Source: Cordilura impudica (lineage: Eukaryota > Arthropoda > Insecta > Diptera > Scathophagidae). Taken from it: DNA of 64,000 nucleotides. The DNA lies in NCBI GenBank assembly GCA_963682025.1, contig OY821518.1:224545070-224609069 (forward strand). The letters are read 5' to 3'. The notes below the pieces were generated by a model. The model was not told the DNA's origin and ran no database searches. It saw only the letters and a list, made by a program, of their open reading frames with translations. The translations under genes and the position numbers were made by a program. Shown piece by piece: positions 10,723 to 22,794 of the stretch. Numbering within the stretch: the stretch's first letter is position 1; every line of letters starts with the position of its first letter.

Positions 10723-11921
10723 TTAATATTTGGTTTGTATCGTAGATTAGCTTAACCTTTAAGGTTTAAAAGTCTCATAAAAAATTTTTAATTAGTTTTT
10801 AATATTATATTCTTTGAAGCTAGGATCTTCGCTTGGTTTTTGTCTAGAATACCGATCTGACCATTTTGGTCGAACACGCTCTTCTGACTATTATATAGTT
10901 ATTCCAGACCGACTATAACTTATTTACATCTGGACCGTGTCTAAAAAATTATTAGATTTTGTACACTTTTTCTGTTTTAACATTTAAAAAAAAAAATGTT
11001 GTTCAAAAGAATTCAATTCAATTAGTTACAATATTCATTTAAATTGTTCAATATTTCTGTTGAAAAAAGTAATAGCCTTCGTAAGAGAACTAATATCCAA
11101 ACCTAGGTTTTAATCTTAGATAAGCTAAGATTTTAACTATTTTGTGAATCTTTTAGAAAATTATCATGAAGAGAGAAAGGGGTTTTGAATTTTTTGATAT
11201 TTTTCTTTTGAGCTTGAACATATTTTTGTTTTTCGCCTAGGGTTATAGTCTGATACATTGCAGACTTTAACTGTAATAATCTTAATCTTTCTAAATAAAT
11301 AATATCTTTTGGTTCGTGTCTAGGAAACCCATTAAATTCTGCAACATTTTTTACTTTTCATATTTAAAAAATAAAATATAAAATTGTCTTTCTCCTTTCT
11401 CTGTTGTGTTCTTATTGGAATTAGTAAAAAAAAAATGTCTTAGTTTGTCTATAATCAGGAAATCGCAATTATCGTAATTGTATGCTTACTGTGCATGTGC
11501 AGTTACACTAGCGGTTGTTTGAAACGAAAACAAAGAAGAAACAAACGTGTATACTACATAGTAGACTTTTAATTGAAGATCAAAGTAGACAACATAAAAT
11601 GAAATACATTATTTATTATAACGACCAAAGTTTTCTTGTAAATAGAAATAACTTTTTTACTAAATGAAAGATTTATAAGACAACAAATGATAGAAAATTG
11701 AAAACATCCGGTTGATTAAGCTAGGCCACAAACCATAAGTAGTTGATAAAATCGAAGTGAGTTTCTTAAAGATTTTTGGAAAATATGTTTATTAATCGCT
11801 TTTTTCATTAAAATATTTTTTTTTCATTTATAACAGCTTGGTGAATGTAAAAGTTCCGAAAAGACTCATTTATGAGTATTAAACCATTCAGCCAGAAAAT
11901 GTCTCCTCCTATTTTTGATCA
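10723..11921. other. A+T-rich sequence, no gene seen
   Basis: No coding sequence is recognised. A weak relic of a DINE hairpin (CCAGACCGACTATAACTT) lies at about 10904-10921. Confidence 0.5.
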
Positions 11922-12170
11922 TTATACCATATATACCACGGTATAATGAGTTTGTGCTGAGGTTTGCAACCGCCAAAAATATTTGAACTAGACGCACTTT
12001 TTTATTATACCGATGGACTCAGAAGCACTTTCTAGAACGATTTAGCGATGCTCGTCTGTCCACCTGTCTTTCCGTCCGTCTGTCCGTCGATCTTTGTGTC
12101 CATGTAAACCTTGTAATCAAAGTACAGGTCGCAAGTTTGAATATATTTTGATGATATCTGGTATACAGTT
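11922..12170 (+). mobile_element. DINE-1/Helentron-like element, 5' part
   Basis: It starts with ATTATACCATATATACCAC, contains the CCGTCCGTCTGTCCGTCG tract at about 12071-12088 and continues with TGTAAACCTTGTAATCAAAG and TTGAATATATTTTGATG as in copy D. It stops at about 12170, where a Tc1-like relic begins. Confidence 0.65.
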
Positions 12171-13250
12171 ACGGGCAAAAAAATAGGGTCATTGATATTT
12201 TATATATTTCTCCAACTTTTGTTGCCAATTTTCAAGCGGAACTGCAAAAACATTTTGTACCAAAATGTGGTTTTTCAAAAATGATAATCTGGCATGACTT
12301 AACTTATAAAATTATAACGGCACATCTTTGCAAACATAAACAAAAAAATAGGATCAACATTTAATTTGTTGTTGACATTTGGCTGAGAAAAATCAATGAA
12401 AATATTTAAAAAAGTTTGTATGTTATAGCTGTAGAATCTCGATAAATTTATTGTAATTTTTTACAAAATTTATTAAAAAACACAGATAACGAACGAGTTA
12501 CCATAAAATCAGGGCCAGGCTGACTTCAGCGTCAAATTGCATAATGCATTGCAGGCTCGAAAATGAAATACAAACTACAGCTTACGACACGCAACTTCTA
12601 CTGTAAATGTGAAAGTACGTCTGTCTAGTCTTAAATAGTTTCTTTAGAATATCCCCACGAAAAGTGCCTTTGCTAACGAAGAGACATCGTCAAAATCGAA
12701 TTGTTTTCAAAAGAACACAAAGATTGGAATGATCAAAATAAATCTGAAATAAATTAAATAATTGGCAATGACGGAAAAACTTTGGTTCACTTTCCTAAAA
12801 AAATTGAACTGGATCCACGTCATACGTTGGAAACATTAAAATATGGTGGAGGCAATAGAATGGTGTGAGGGTGCTTTTCCTGGCATAGTGTTGAATCTAT
12901 ATATGAATAAAAATCTTACGTTGAATGCAAAATGCCACTTAAATGGTAATTCCAACAGAATAATGACCCAAAGCATACTTCGAGTCTCGTTAAAAGGGGT
13001 TTTTAGACAAACCAGTTGACATTATGAGTTGGGCTGTAAAATCTCCGGATTTAAATCGGATTGGCAAAAAGGTGTAAAAAGGCTGTGCTGATTAATAGAG
13101 GATATACAACTTAATACTGAAATTAGACAACATTCTATCGAACTTTAGAGTTAGTTGTCTTTTATAATTTTTTAATTTTTTTGTTACAGCTTAAAAACAT
13201 TCAACCAAAGAATAAATACAATAAATCTTCTTTTTTTTTAATTTTGCTCC
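12167..13250 (+). pseudogene. degraded Tc1-like transposon
   Basis: The left end reads ACAGTTACGGGCAAAAAAAT, a Tc1-style terminus. Frameshifted pieces of a Tc1 transposase are readable: a KHGGGNRMVWGCF-like block near 12835-12880, QQNNDPKHTSS-like sequence near 12950-12985, and a WAVKSPDLNRI-like block near 13030-13065. Many stops and frame changes show it is dead. The right end is not defined. Confidence 0.65.
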
Positions 13251-13312
13251 TCATATAAATTATTTTCTAAACACAAATGTATTGTTCAATGTTTTTTTCT
13301 TGTAATTAATTA

Positions 13313-13804
13313 CTAGTAGAGCCCAGCCTTCGAAATTCAAGCTCTAGGAAATTTTTTTTTTTATTAAATTAGTTTCTTTCAATGTTTTTTTTTTAAATCA
13401 ATATATATATAAAAATAATTATAATTCATAAAATTGTGAATTTTTAAATAAAATTCATTAAATTTGATTATAAATATTAGTTGAACACACAGAAAATATA
13501 TAACTGGGTTTGTTAATAAATGATTTTATAAGCGCCAAAACGTATGCTAATAAATTTTAGCCAATTCACAATGTAACACAAATTTAATAAACTCACACTT
13601 ATTGTACAGTTTTATTAATGAAAGCTAAAATATGAATGAATTTTACTTAAAAAAAAAAAATGTTCTAGATTGTGCAAGCCTGTAAATATGGTGGACAGCT
13701 AAATAGAAATATCTTTCAAATGGTGTATTTTGAGTCAAAATCAGTTGATAACTAAAACCGTAAAATCGGTAACAAGAAATCGCGTTGCTTATTAATATTA
13801 TAGA
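13313..13804 (-). mobile_element. non-autonomous Helitron
   Basis: On the minus strand it begins TCTATAATATTAATAAGC and ends with a hairpin-like TTGAATTTCGAAG followed by CTAG. A 5' TC, 3' CTAG and subterminal hairpin are the hallmarks of Helitrons. No coding sequence. Confidence 0.75.
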
Positions 13805-13805
13805 T

Positions 13806-14800
13806 TACAAAATAATGGCAAGAATAAAGTTTGTGAAGCGTTAAAAAACAGAATAATCGATGATTTTGCCGTTGGTCTCAAGAAAAATAAAATCTGAGAG
13901 AAATATTCTACGAATGAATCCATAATTTCCAAAATTATCAAGCAATATCGTGAACGAAGTACGAGTCAAAGACAAGCTATTTTAATAGCAAAAGAGCTTA
14001 AAAAATACCATTAGCAATCTGAAACTAAAATTATGTGCTCGAACTATTTCCCGACGACCAATTGAGGCTGAACTTAGTTGTTATCGTGCTGTGAAAAAAC
14101 CCCTGATATCAGAGAAAAATCGATTGCCTCGCAAAAATTTTGCTAAAGAACACGTGAACTAGTCAAGACGGAATTAGAATACTTTTCTCTTTTCAGATGA
14201 GTCCAAGTTTAATTTAAGAGGCCATGAGGGAAGAGGTATTGTACGACGACCACAGGGAAACAGACTAGACCTAAAATATCTATAATATAAATAGGCTAGG
14301 CGGTTTCTTGTGACCGCTGTTTTGTTTTACCGTTTTATCCCGATTCTGACCAAACGTATATTATTTGAATTTTTTCCTTTATTTTGGGTAAATTGCATTT
14401 AAAGTTGCTACTAACATTTACATAAAATAATACAATGCTATGTGTGTGTTTATTAAATTTGTTAATGTTTGTTATAAAAATGAGTTTGTTTTTTTTTGTG
14501 TTGATTTGTGAATTGGCAATAATTGATTAGGATACCTTTAGGATCTTTATTTAATGAAAAAATAAAATTTCTTAGAATTTGCACTCGAATTTCGAGGGCT
14601 GGAATCTGCTAGTATAAATACAACTTTTAAATTAGGCGGTAGTAATATTGTGGTATGGGGTTGATTTTCTGGCCAAGGAATAGGTTCAATCATATAATAA
14701 AAGTTATTCCAACTGGTAATGACAGGCAAATTCAAAATGATGCAATGTATCCATACGCCCCTGGTGTAGAAGTTTTATCATGAAAATGACTTACCTCCAT
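13806..14800 (+). pseudogene. degraded Tc1-like transposase gene split by a Helitron
   Basis: Pieces of a Tc1-family DDE transposase are readable in shifting frames. They include SRRPIEAELSCYRAVKKPLI (about 14050-14110), RKNFAKEHV, LFSDESKFNLRGHEG (about 14192-14230, with the first catalytic Asp region of the family) and RRPQGNRLD. The frame is interrupted by a Helitron at 14279-14612 and resumes after it with KLGGSNIVVWG and FSGQGIGS. Stops and indels make it non-functional. The junction gives a clean before/after view of the Helitron insertion. Confidence 0.75.
14279..14612 (+). mobile_element. non-autonomous Helitron nested in Tc1
   Basis: Begins TCTATAATATAAATAGGC after an A and ends GAATTTCGAGGGCTGGAATC plus TGCTAG before a T. 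Insertion is therefore between A and T without duplication, as expected for Helitrons. The Tc1 reading continues across it. Confidence 0.85.
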
Positions 14801-14874
14801 TGTTTTATCAATAGCATAAAAATTCAGATTTACGTTAACATTTTTTCTTTTTAAACTCTTTTAACTAGTACCCT

Positions 14875-14899
14875 CTGTCTGTCTGTCTGTCTGTCTGTA
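14875..14899. repeat. (CTGT)n microsatellite
   Basis: Six CTGT units. Confidence 0.85.
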
Positions 14900-15460
14900 G
14901 TGGGTCAACCCCATTCCCCTTATTCAATTGATCTGAAACTTGGCCAATAGTCTTGTTGTGACAACAGATTAATTTTGGGGTAATCGCGCATAGTCACGCA
15001 CAGTCACGGAGGGATTTAAATGTCATTTCCCCTCATCCGATCGATTTGAAACTTGGTCCATACACTTGCTGTGAAAAAAAATAACTTTAGTCACGCATGG
15101 TCACGCACAGTCACGGAGAGATTTAAAACGGATTCCCCTTATCCAATCAATCTAAAACTTGATCGATATACTTCCTGTAAAGAAAGAATAACTTCGACAT
15201 GGTCACGCACAGTCACGCATAGTCACGCAAGTCACGGAATGATTTAAAACCCATTTCCCCTTATCCGATCGATCTGAAACTTGATCAATAGACTTGCTGT
15301 GAATAAAGATTAACTCTGACATAATCACGCACTGTCACGGAGAGATTAAAACCCCACTTCATCATCCAATCGATCTGGAACTTTGTCCATAGACTTGTTG
15401 TTACCAAAGATTAATTTTAAAATAGTCACGCACAGTCATGGAGAGATTCAAAACTCATAT
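14900..15460. repeat. ~110-bp tandem repeat, about five units
   Basis: The unit contains GTCACGGAGAGATTTAAAAC, CCCCTTATCCGATCGATCTG, AAACTTG, AGACTTGCTGTGA and AGTCACGCACAGTCACG. Units are imperfect, spaced roughly 105-120 bp, and carry internal short repeats of GTCACGCA. No coding potential. Confidence 0.8.
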
Positions 15461-15689
15461 GCATAAGGAAAGAAAGAGTTTTAAGAAAAACTTTGTTTTT
15501 ATGGGTTAGATTATTTTTATTTTTTTTTTTTTTTTTTTTTTGTTAACCAACACTCAGGGGATGCCCCCTAGAAATGCAGTGCATTGTGTTGAATAAACAA
15601 ACAAAACATACAATTTTTAAATTAATAAAAGAGTTTTTAATTTTATAATCCATTCAAGTCGTCAAAAATATATTTCACTGTATGTTTTT

Positions 15690-16425
15690 GAGAAAGTCAA
15701 GTGATTTTTCTAAATATGGTTATGACCGGTCCATGCTTTGACCTAGTCCACATACAAAAATAACATCAAATATGGACTTCTTCATATCTGCGCTCCACAA
15801 ATTAGCGATATATGTCCGTCCATCTGTCCATCAAACTACAGGCCGCTTTTATAGGCCATAAGATGAATACTATTAAAATTGGTGAAAAGCCGTTCATTTC
15901 AGACCTAGTCCCCATACAAATGGCGCCTATGAGATCGATTTAAATTGCCATAATATTCAAATTATCATAAGACTTCGGTCAAATTGGGTTTGTGTATTTA
16001 TATTACATCCATTAATCAATGGTCCTAAAATAAACCCTATAGTACAATTCTTAGTCATAGGCCCCATATAGAACTGCTTTCCGATCTTCACTTAAATCTA
16101 TCAAAACACAAAAATATTGCACAGATTTTTCTCAAATTTGGTTTGTAAATGTTTTTGCAAAAAATAATTGACCTTGTCAAATATGGTCAGGATCGGTCCA
16201 TTTTGCGACCTAGTTCCCATATAACTATGGCATGCGATATGAACTTTTTCATACCCGAAGGCAAAAAAAATAATTACAATGGCACTCAAAAATGGTTTGT
16301 GCATATTTTCTATATCTAATTAGTTGGACCTAAGAGATAGGATCTCTGAACGCATAGTATAGGGTATCGTATAGTCGGTCCGTATAGTCAGTCCCGACCG
16401 ACATTAATTTTCTTCTTGCTTTTAT
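15690..16425 (+). mobile_element. DINE-1/Helentron-like element, rearranged and diverged
   Basis: It carries GTCCGTCCATCTGTCCATC, GACCTAGTCCCCATACAAAT, CTTCACTTAAATCTATCAAA and the 3' end GTATCGTATAGTCGGTCCGT with CCCGACCGAC. Sequence at 15690-15795 duplicates part of the internal region, so the copy is rearranged. A further hairpin-end relic lies at 16468-16502. Confidence 0.65.
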
Positions 16426-16509
16426 ATTAGAAAAGTAGGATCTAAGACCCTCTCTCAATACACATGATATAGGGTATCGTACAGTCGGTCTACACCGACT
16501 TACGAACTT

Positions 16510-17455
16510 AAAAAAAAGAATAATATTAGAAATTATTATATTCGGTCGGATTCTAGTACTTTCGAACAATTTATGTACAGCAATTTGTCTCAACTCCATC
16601 CATTTGGCTGACAAGACAATCTTACAGATACCATTACATGTGTACTCGTATATGTTTGTTTTAACATTTTAATTTTTCCAATAAATTGCTTTTCAACATG
16701 CAATGCAGTTTACATTTTAAATTATAATTTATTGTCAATTTTTTTTCGCTTCAACTACAATGAAAACCAGCATTTTAGATTCTGAACTTCCACACTAATG
16801 GTCAGACACAAACTTTAACTTATTTTCTATTTTTAAAAAAAATTTTTTTTGCTCCTCATACTTATTTACTTTCCAAGGGTTAAGTTCAAAGTAAATTGCT
16901 GTAAACAAACTTAAAAAAAAAACATCAATTGGAAATTTTCTATAATTTCACACATCAGTACAAAAGTAACATACGAGTATGTAAATATGTTTGTATGAGG
17001 GTTTGATAGAGTCGAAATTTATGTTTGTTAAAAAATGAACACTAAACATGCAACACATATTTTTAAAACTACTCGTATACATTTATATTTAAATTTATAA
17101 AATGCATTTTATAGTGAAACTTTGAACTTATTATAATGACCTTTGTACGCAGGTTATTGACCCTCAACATGAACTCTTTCTTTTTATTTCGTTTGTTTTT
17201 TCTTTTTCATAATTCTTCAACAATTTTAGTAGTTAGCTGAAAAAAAAAGCTAGAAAATAAAATTTCTAATACATAAGGAAATTATGAAGAATTTAAATAG
17301 AAGAAAAAGAAGAAATTTAAAGAAAAGTTTAGGCTTCATTAAGTCTTAACTTTTGTTGATGGAAATAATAAGGGTTGACTGGAAATTTTAATTAAATTAT
17401 TAAACTCTACAAGCTAATATCGAATTGTAACAAAAGTTTATAAATGCACCAAAAT
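16510..17455. other. A+T-rich sequence, no gene seen
   Basis: No coding sequence or recognisable repeat could be supported. Confidence 0.5.
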
Positions 17456-17458
17456 TAG

Positions 17459-17662
17459 AATTTTTAAAAAAATATGGATAAAGAGAAATTTCCAAATTTA
17501 ATTTTGCACGCACAAAGAATGATAGCGATGTTTGGTTCATCATACATTTGCGAACAAGTGTTTTCAACAATGAAGCTCAGAAAATCGTCAGTAAGAAATA
17601 GACTTACTGATAGTCACCTAGGTTCAATAGCACGGAAAAATGTAATTTTGCAACCTCTATAA
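17459..17662 (+). pseudogene. hAT-family transposase C-terminal fragment
   Basis: A 62-residue open frame reads FPNLILHAQRMIAMFGSSYI, then CEQVFSTMKLRKSSVRNRL and TDSHLGSIAR. This is the end of the hAT dimerisation (HATC) domain as found in ZBED5/GTF2IRD2-type proteins. The expected several hundred upstream residues are absent, so it is a fragment. It could be a last exon, but no plausible upstream exons were seen. It is followed within ~80 bp by a hammerhead-type relic. Confidence 0.7.
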
Positions 17663-17734
17663 TTTTAGTATTTTGTAAGACTTTCTTTTTTTTTAATAAA
17701 ACAAATATTTATTTTCATTCTTTTTAGATTTTTA

Positions 17735-17812
17735 AGGACGTCAGGAAAATGATGAAGTCAACAATAAATATTCACGAAACGTTGGTATAAAATATGTAAT
17801 AAAAATCTTTTA
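17735..17812 (+). ncRNA. degraded hammerhead-type retroelement end
   Basis: Contains ATGATGAAG, then CACGAAACGTTGGTATAAAA and AATCTTTTAT, matching the motif and downstream sequence at 59206-59275 (GAAACGTTGGATAAA, TTAATCTTTTATTTAC). The first core base is A instead of C and stem II is weak, so cleavage is unlikely. The following Helitron starts directly at its end. Confidence 0.4.
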
Positions 17813-18442
17813 TCTATAATATTAATAGGCTAGGCGATTTCTTGTGACTGATGTTTTGTTCTACCGTCTTATCCCGATTTGGACCAAACGTATATTATTT
17901 GAAACGTATTTCTTTTTAGCCGGTTTGCACATTTACAGATTTTTAAATTTTTTCTTTTATTTTGAGTAAAGTTATATAATCCCTGCCTTTGGTCAAGTAT
18001 CCCCAAGTCACCAATTTTGTATACTATTTTGTTGACATTGTCAACTAAGCGTCTACACTATTTACTTTACTTTATCTGTCAAAAAACTTTCCATAGTGAA
18101 GTTGTTTCTGTTTCTTCTTGATTTCTATAGTTTTGTTTGAAAAACACGTGGTTGGACGAAAAACTAAATGAAATAAAAAAACATAATAAGTAAACGAAGT
18201 TATAAAAGAAAAGTGAAAGAACAATCAAATTTGTAAAAGAATATCTGGTTCCAATGTCTACATATGGTCACATGAGAACTACCTAGTCACTACATAATCA
18301 ATAGTAATAAAAATGAGTTCGTTTCTTGTGTTGGTTTGAAAATTGACAATAATTGATTAGCATACATTTAGGGTCTTTATTAAATGAAAAAATAAAATTT
18401 CCTAGAATTTGCACTCGAATTTCGAGGGCTGAAATTTGCTAG
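17813..18442 (+). mobile_element. non-autonomous Helitron with unrelated internal segment
   Basis: Starts TCTATAATATTAATAGGC after A and ends CACTCGAATTTCGAGGGC...TTTGCTAG before T. Sequence from about 17966 to 18303 is unrelated to the other copies and replaces about 85 bp of the family sequence. Confidence 0.8.
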
Positions 18443-18589
18443 TATATATTAATACGTAAAGGGAAATTTTTTCATCCCTTTTTAAGCTTAATAGTTATAG
18501 TTCATATGGAGGAAAGGTGCAGAATTTTAAAATTTATGTATAATATGTGTTAAAAATATATATATTAAATAAAATAATATATTAATAAT

Positions 18590-18850
18590 AAATAATTTTA
18601 TAAAAGTCTAAAGGTATGCTAATCAATTTTAGCCAATTCACAGTCATCGAATTTTTATTATAATTGTATACCACACGCCCTGTGCAGAACTGTGAGTTGC
18701 CTAAAATTGATTAAGATACCATTATGCTCTTATAAAATTATTTAATATCCTAATTTTTTTATATTATAGATTAAAAAGAATTTAAAGGAACAAATTTAAG
18801 AAAAAAAAATAAAATTTCCTAGAATTTGCACTCGAATTTCGAGTGCTGGC
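18590..18850 (+). mobile_element. Helitron 3' fragment with inverted duplication
   Basis: The Helitron segment TATGCTAATCAATTTTAGCC (about 18615) is repeated in inverse at about 18672-18700. It is followed by the 3' hairpin CACTCGAATTTCGAGTGC at about 18829-18846. The terminal CTAG is mutated. Confidence 0.6.
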
Positions 18851-18953
18851 TTATATTAGTAGTTTTTATGTTGTCAATGAACAATATATTCATTACGTTT
18901 GTGTACTTTTATTTCCCTATCAAAAAAAATTAAATCAGCTTATGTTTGTTTAC

Positions 18954-21825
18954 TGGGGTGGCCCTTCGTTATATGGAGGGAAAAAAAAAATGTTCAAACT
19001 GTCGGTCTCACCCCCTAGAAATATGCGAATAGCAAAAAAAAACTGAGAAATACAAAGTTTTGGGCCAACCAAAAAACGTTTAGTCGCGGCGCAAAGCGAT
19101 TGAAAATTTCAAGTGTGTTTATATGGGGAAAATACGACTTTTTTTCAGATTTTACGAAAATTTCGTTCTATAATTTAATTTTTCCGACAAGCTGTTACAT
19201 AATTCGGGATCAGTATTAAATTATCCTTTCAAGAGGCTGTAAAACTTCTAAATCGTATGAAACCTCGCCAAGAAATAGCAAATGCCCCAGACCACTTTTG
19301 TGCCAAAAAAAACTAGGTCATGAAATTTGATGGCATTTTTTTCAATTTTGAGAAATTGATTAAAGCCATCATTCTTTTTTGGTCTCTATACTTATAAGTA
19401 CTCAGATATGAAGTATTGTTTTATTACCACGTTGCTAACCTATTGCGCATTGAGACCGAAAATTGGAAATTTTTTTGATAAAATTTTTAAAACTCCTTTT
19501 TCAAGTTCGAAAAAATTTTCTTAAACAAAATTTGAAAAAAAGAAACTATCACTTTAAGGTTTTATGAAATACATGTTGCAGATTAACTGTGTGAATTTTT
19601 AAGTAAATCCCTCTGCCAGAATTTTTTTGACAAGGATTTTATTTTCGCGGATTTCGAGAAAAATTAAATTTTTGTGAAATATTCTGTAAATGTACTCTTT
19701 CTAAATACTTTGTATCAAAAATTCATCACTTTTCTTCTTTTAAATATTATATTTTATCTCAATAGCCTAGAGTTTCGGAAAAAAATAATATGACTCCATT
19801 AACCCTTTTGGAATTGGGATCACATATGACCCCAAACTAATAAAAGATAATATATTCCAAAAATTCAAATATTTTGTAAGTGCTGTCCAATTTTTAGATG
19901 CGACACTTAAAATATAATAACCAAATGTGTAGAAGTTTCGCTCCAAAAATTTGGGATAAATCCGAGAACGTTAACCCATTATTTGCCAAGGCCAGCTTTG
20001 GATTTTAAGATATTTTAAAATAAAAATAACTTAAAACGAGTTTTTCTATTAAACTCGTCGATACCACTATTTAGAATTTAAGAAAAATAATTCGGTTAAT
20101 TTTTATTTATTTAACCATTCAGTGCTCCTGGGATCAAAGTAATCCATTGTGATATATCTTTGGTGCAATTATCTGCTTATTGCTCGCGAATATAAATTAA
20201 AACAACTTTTAACCAATTTTGTTATAAAATTACTTTATGTAATAAAGTAATAATTAAATTTCTTGCTGTCTCGCCCACCAATTTGGTGGATATTGATAAA
20301 AAAAAAAACGCCAAAAAGAAAATTACAGGTCAATCGGTGAAGATGCCATTACTTATAATGGTTGACATTTTTTGATTTTTTATAATCGGTCGCTTTATAT
20401 TATCTTCAATGTCACCTACATGTTTTGATACTTCTACCATTTTATTTCCCAGTTTTAAATAGTTTATTACATAAAAGTAAATTTCAAATATAATATATAT
20501 AAAAGGTAATATTACATTAATACTACTCTTAATGGAACAAATTACAAAATTAAATCAAAGTGTCCTATTTTTTAGACATACATATGACTTAAGTTGTTTT
20601 AATTTATATTCGCGAGCAATAAGCAGATAATTGCACCAGATATATATCACAATGGATAAGTTTGATCTCAGGAGCACTGAAGGGTTAAATAAATAAAAAT
20701 TAACCAAATTATTTTTCTTAAATTCTAAATAGTGGTATCGACGAGTTTAATAGAAAAATTCGTTTTAGGTAATTATTATTTTAAAATATCTTAAAATCCA
20801 AAGCTGGTCTTGGCAAATAATGGGTTAAAGTTCTCGGATTTAACCCAAATTTTTGGGACGAAACTTCTACACATTTGGTTATTTTATTTTAAGCGTCGCA
20901 TCTAAAAATTGGACAGCACTTACAAAATATTTGAATTTTTTGCATAAATTGTCTTTTATTATTTTGGGGTCATATGTGACCCCAATTCCAAAAGGGTTAA
21001 TGGGGTCATATTATTTTTTTCCTGAACCCTAGGCTATTAAGATAAAATATAATATTTAAAAGTAGAAAAATTATGAATTTTTGATACAAAGTATTTTGAA
21101 AGAGTACATTTACAGAATATTTCACAAAAATCAAATTTTTCTCGAAATCCGCAAAAATAAAATCCTTGTTAAAAAAATTCTGGCAGAGGGATTTACTTAA
21201 AAATTCACACAGTTAATCTGTAACATGTGTTTCATAAAACATTAAAGTGATAGATTCATTTTTTTAAATTTTGTTTAAGAAAATTTTTCAAACTTGAAAA
21301 AGGAGTTTTAAAAATTTTATCAAAAAAATTTCCAATTTTCGGCCTCAATGCGCAATAGGTTAGCAACGTGGTGATAAAACAATACTTCATATCTGAGTAT
21401 AGATAAAGACCAAAAAAGAATGATGGCTTTAATTAATTTCTCAAAGTTGAAAAAAAATGCCACCAAATTTCATGACTTAGTTTTTTTTAGCACAAAAGTG
21501 GTCTGGGGCATTTGCTATTTCTTGGCGAGGTTTTATTCCATTTTGAAGTTTTATGGCCTTTTGTAGGGCTAAGTTAATACTGATCCTGAATTATATAACA
21601 GCTTGTCGGAAAAATTAAACTATAGAACGAAATTTTCGTAAAATCTGAAAAAAAGTCATATTATCCCCATATAAACACACTTGAAATTTTCAATCGCTTT
21701 GCGCCACAACTAAACGTTTTCTGATTGGCCCAAAACTTTGTATTTCTCAGTTTTTTTGCTATTCGCATATTTCTAGGGGGTGAGACCGACAGATTGAACA
21801 CTTTTTTTTATTAAGGGCCACCCTA
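18954..21825. mobile_element. 2.9-kb foldback transposon with ~1.25-kb inverted arms
   Basis: The left arm (18954-20208) and right arm (20591-21825) are reverse complements with only scattered differences by eye, separated by a ~380-bp spacer. Ends read TGGGGTGGCCCTT (left) and, inverted, TAGGGTGGCCCTT (right). The flanks are a perfect 8-bp duplication, TTGTTTAC, at 18946-18953 and 21826-21833, pointing to hAT-type transposition. No transposase frame is present, so it is non-autonomous. The short open frame at 18843-19046 crosses the left end and is not credible. Confidence 0.88.
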
Positions 21826-21833
21826 TTGTTTAC

Positions 21834-22235
21834 ACATGAAAAACAAATATTTACAAAATAAAATACAGTCTGTCAAAAAAGTATTTTTACGAAGTAAAAA
21901 TTGTGTCGTTTTGAATTTTACATTTAAAAATATAGTTCTTTTTTTTGTTTTAATTTACTATTTTTATTATTTCTAATTAATTTATGTATTAACTGACGTA
22001 AAATGGAACAAACAGAAAGAAAGTGTGGTAAAATGGAACAGAAAAGAGAAGAGACTTCGAAATTGGGTTTTGAAGATAGTGTTTTTAAAATTAAAATTTG
22101 AATTAGATTTTTTAAATGAATTTACTGTGATCAGGTATACTATTCTAAGTTTGATCATTGTAACTTTTTACGTACTAATCAAACATTAATAAAAATTATT
22201 TGTGCTTTAATTTAATTTTATTGAATTTAAAATAG
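21834..22235. other. A+T-rich sequence, no gene seen
   Basis: No gene or repeat family recognised. A short duplicated phrase AAAATGGAACA occurs at about 22002 and 22030. Confidence 0.45.
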
Positions 22236-22239
22236 CTGG

Positions 22240-22690
22240 CAGAAGAACGTCAATTGAAGTGATTTAGTTGGTTTACGAGAACCACAATCTCGGGAAAACA
22301 GAAAACTCATATTGCCAAGCCCGATGACTACTGAGATAACGTAATATTTTGCAATGAGACAAAAATGATGGGCCCAATAGAGTGTGGAGAAATGCGTTAA
22401 AAGCAATACTGCGATATTTTAAAGCCTCATCTAATTAACAGCGTAGTTTATTTTGAGTTTTATGCTGATAAAAAGCGGAATTTAATGGTATGCAATGAGT
22501 TCAAATTTAAGGCGCTTCTTGTAAGGTCTTGGCTTCTCTACAACTTTAACAAAGTGTTGAATACACTTGTCCAGGGTCCAAACTTAAATTCATTCGAAAA
22601 CTTAAGGGTTTATTTGAAAAAAGCACTGCCAAGAGGCAAGCTGAAGACAAAGCAACCTGAAAACAATAATTTTAGTGGAATGGAATAAAA
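22240..22690 (+). pseudogene. degraded Tc1-like transposase
   Basis: The last part (22485-22688) reads WLLYNFNKVLNTLVQGPNLN then FENLRVYLKKAL. This corresponds to the Tc1 block around the third catalytic region, where intact proteins have SPDLNPIENLW. The Asp is replaced by Asn. Upstream sequence has broken pieces of the N-terminal half. Non-functional. Confidence 0.6.
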
Positions 22691-22794
22691 TTCCTACAGA
22701 GTACGTGCAAAAACTAGTTTGTAATGTTTCATAAAATATTAAATGTTTCAATAAATATTAAATTTTTTTATTTTTTTTGCAGCGACAGACCAAA

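Noticed and set aside
15053..15247. 64-aa open frame
   Set aside because: It lies wholly within the ~110-bp tandem repeat and repeats with it.
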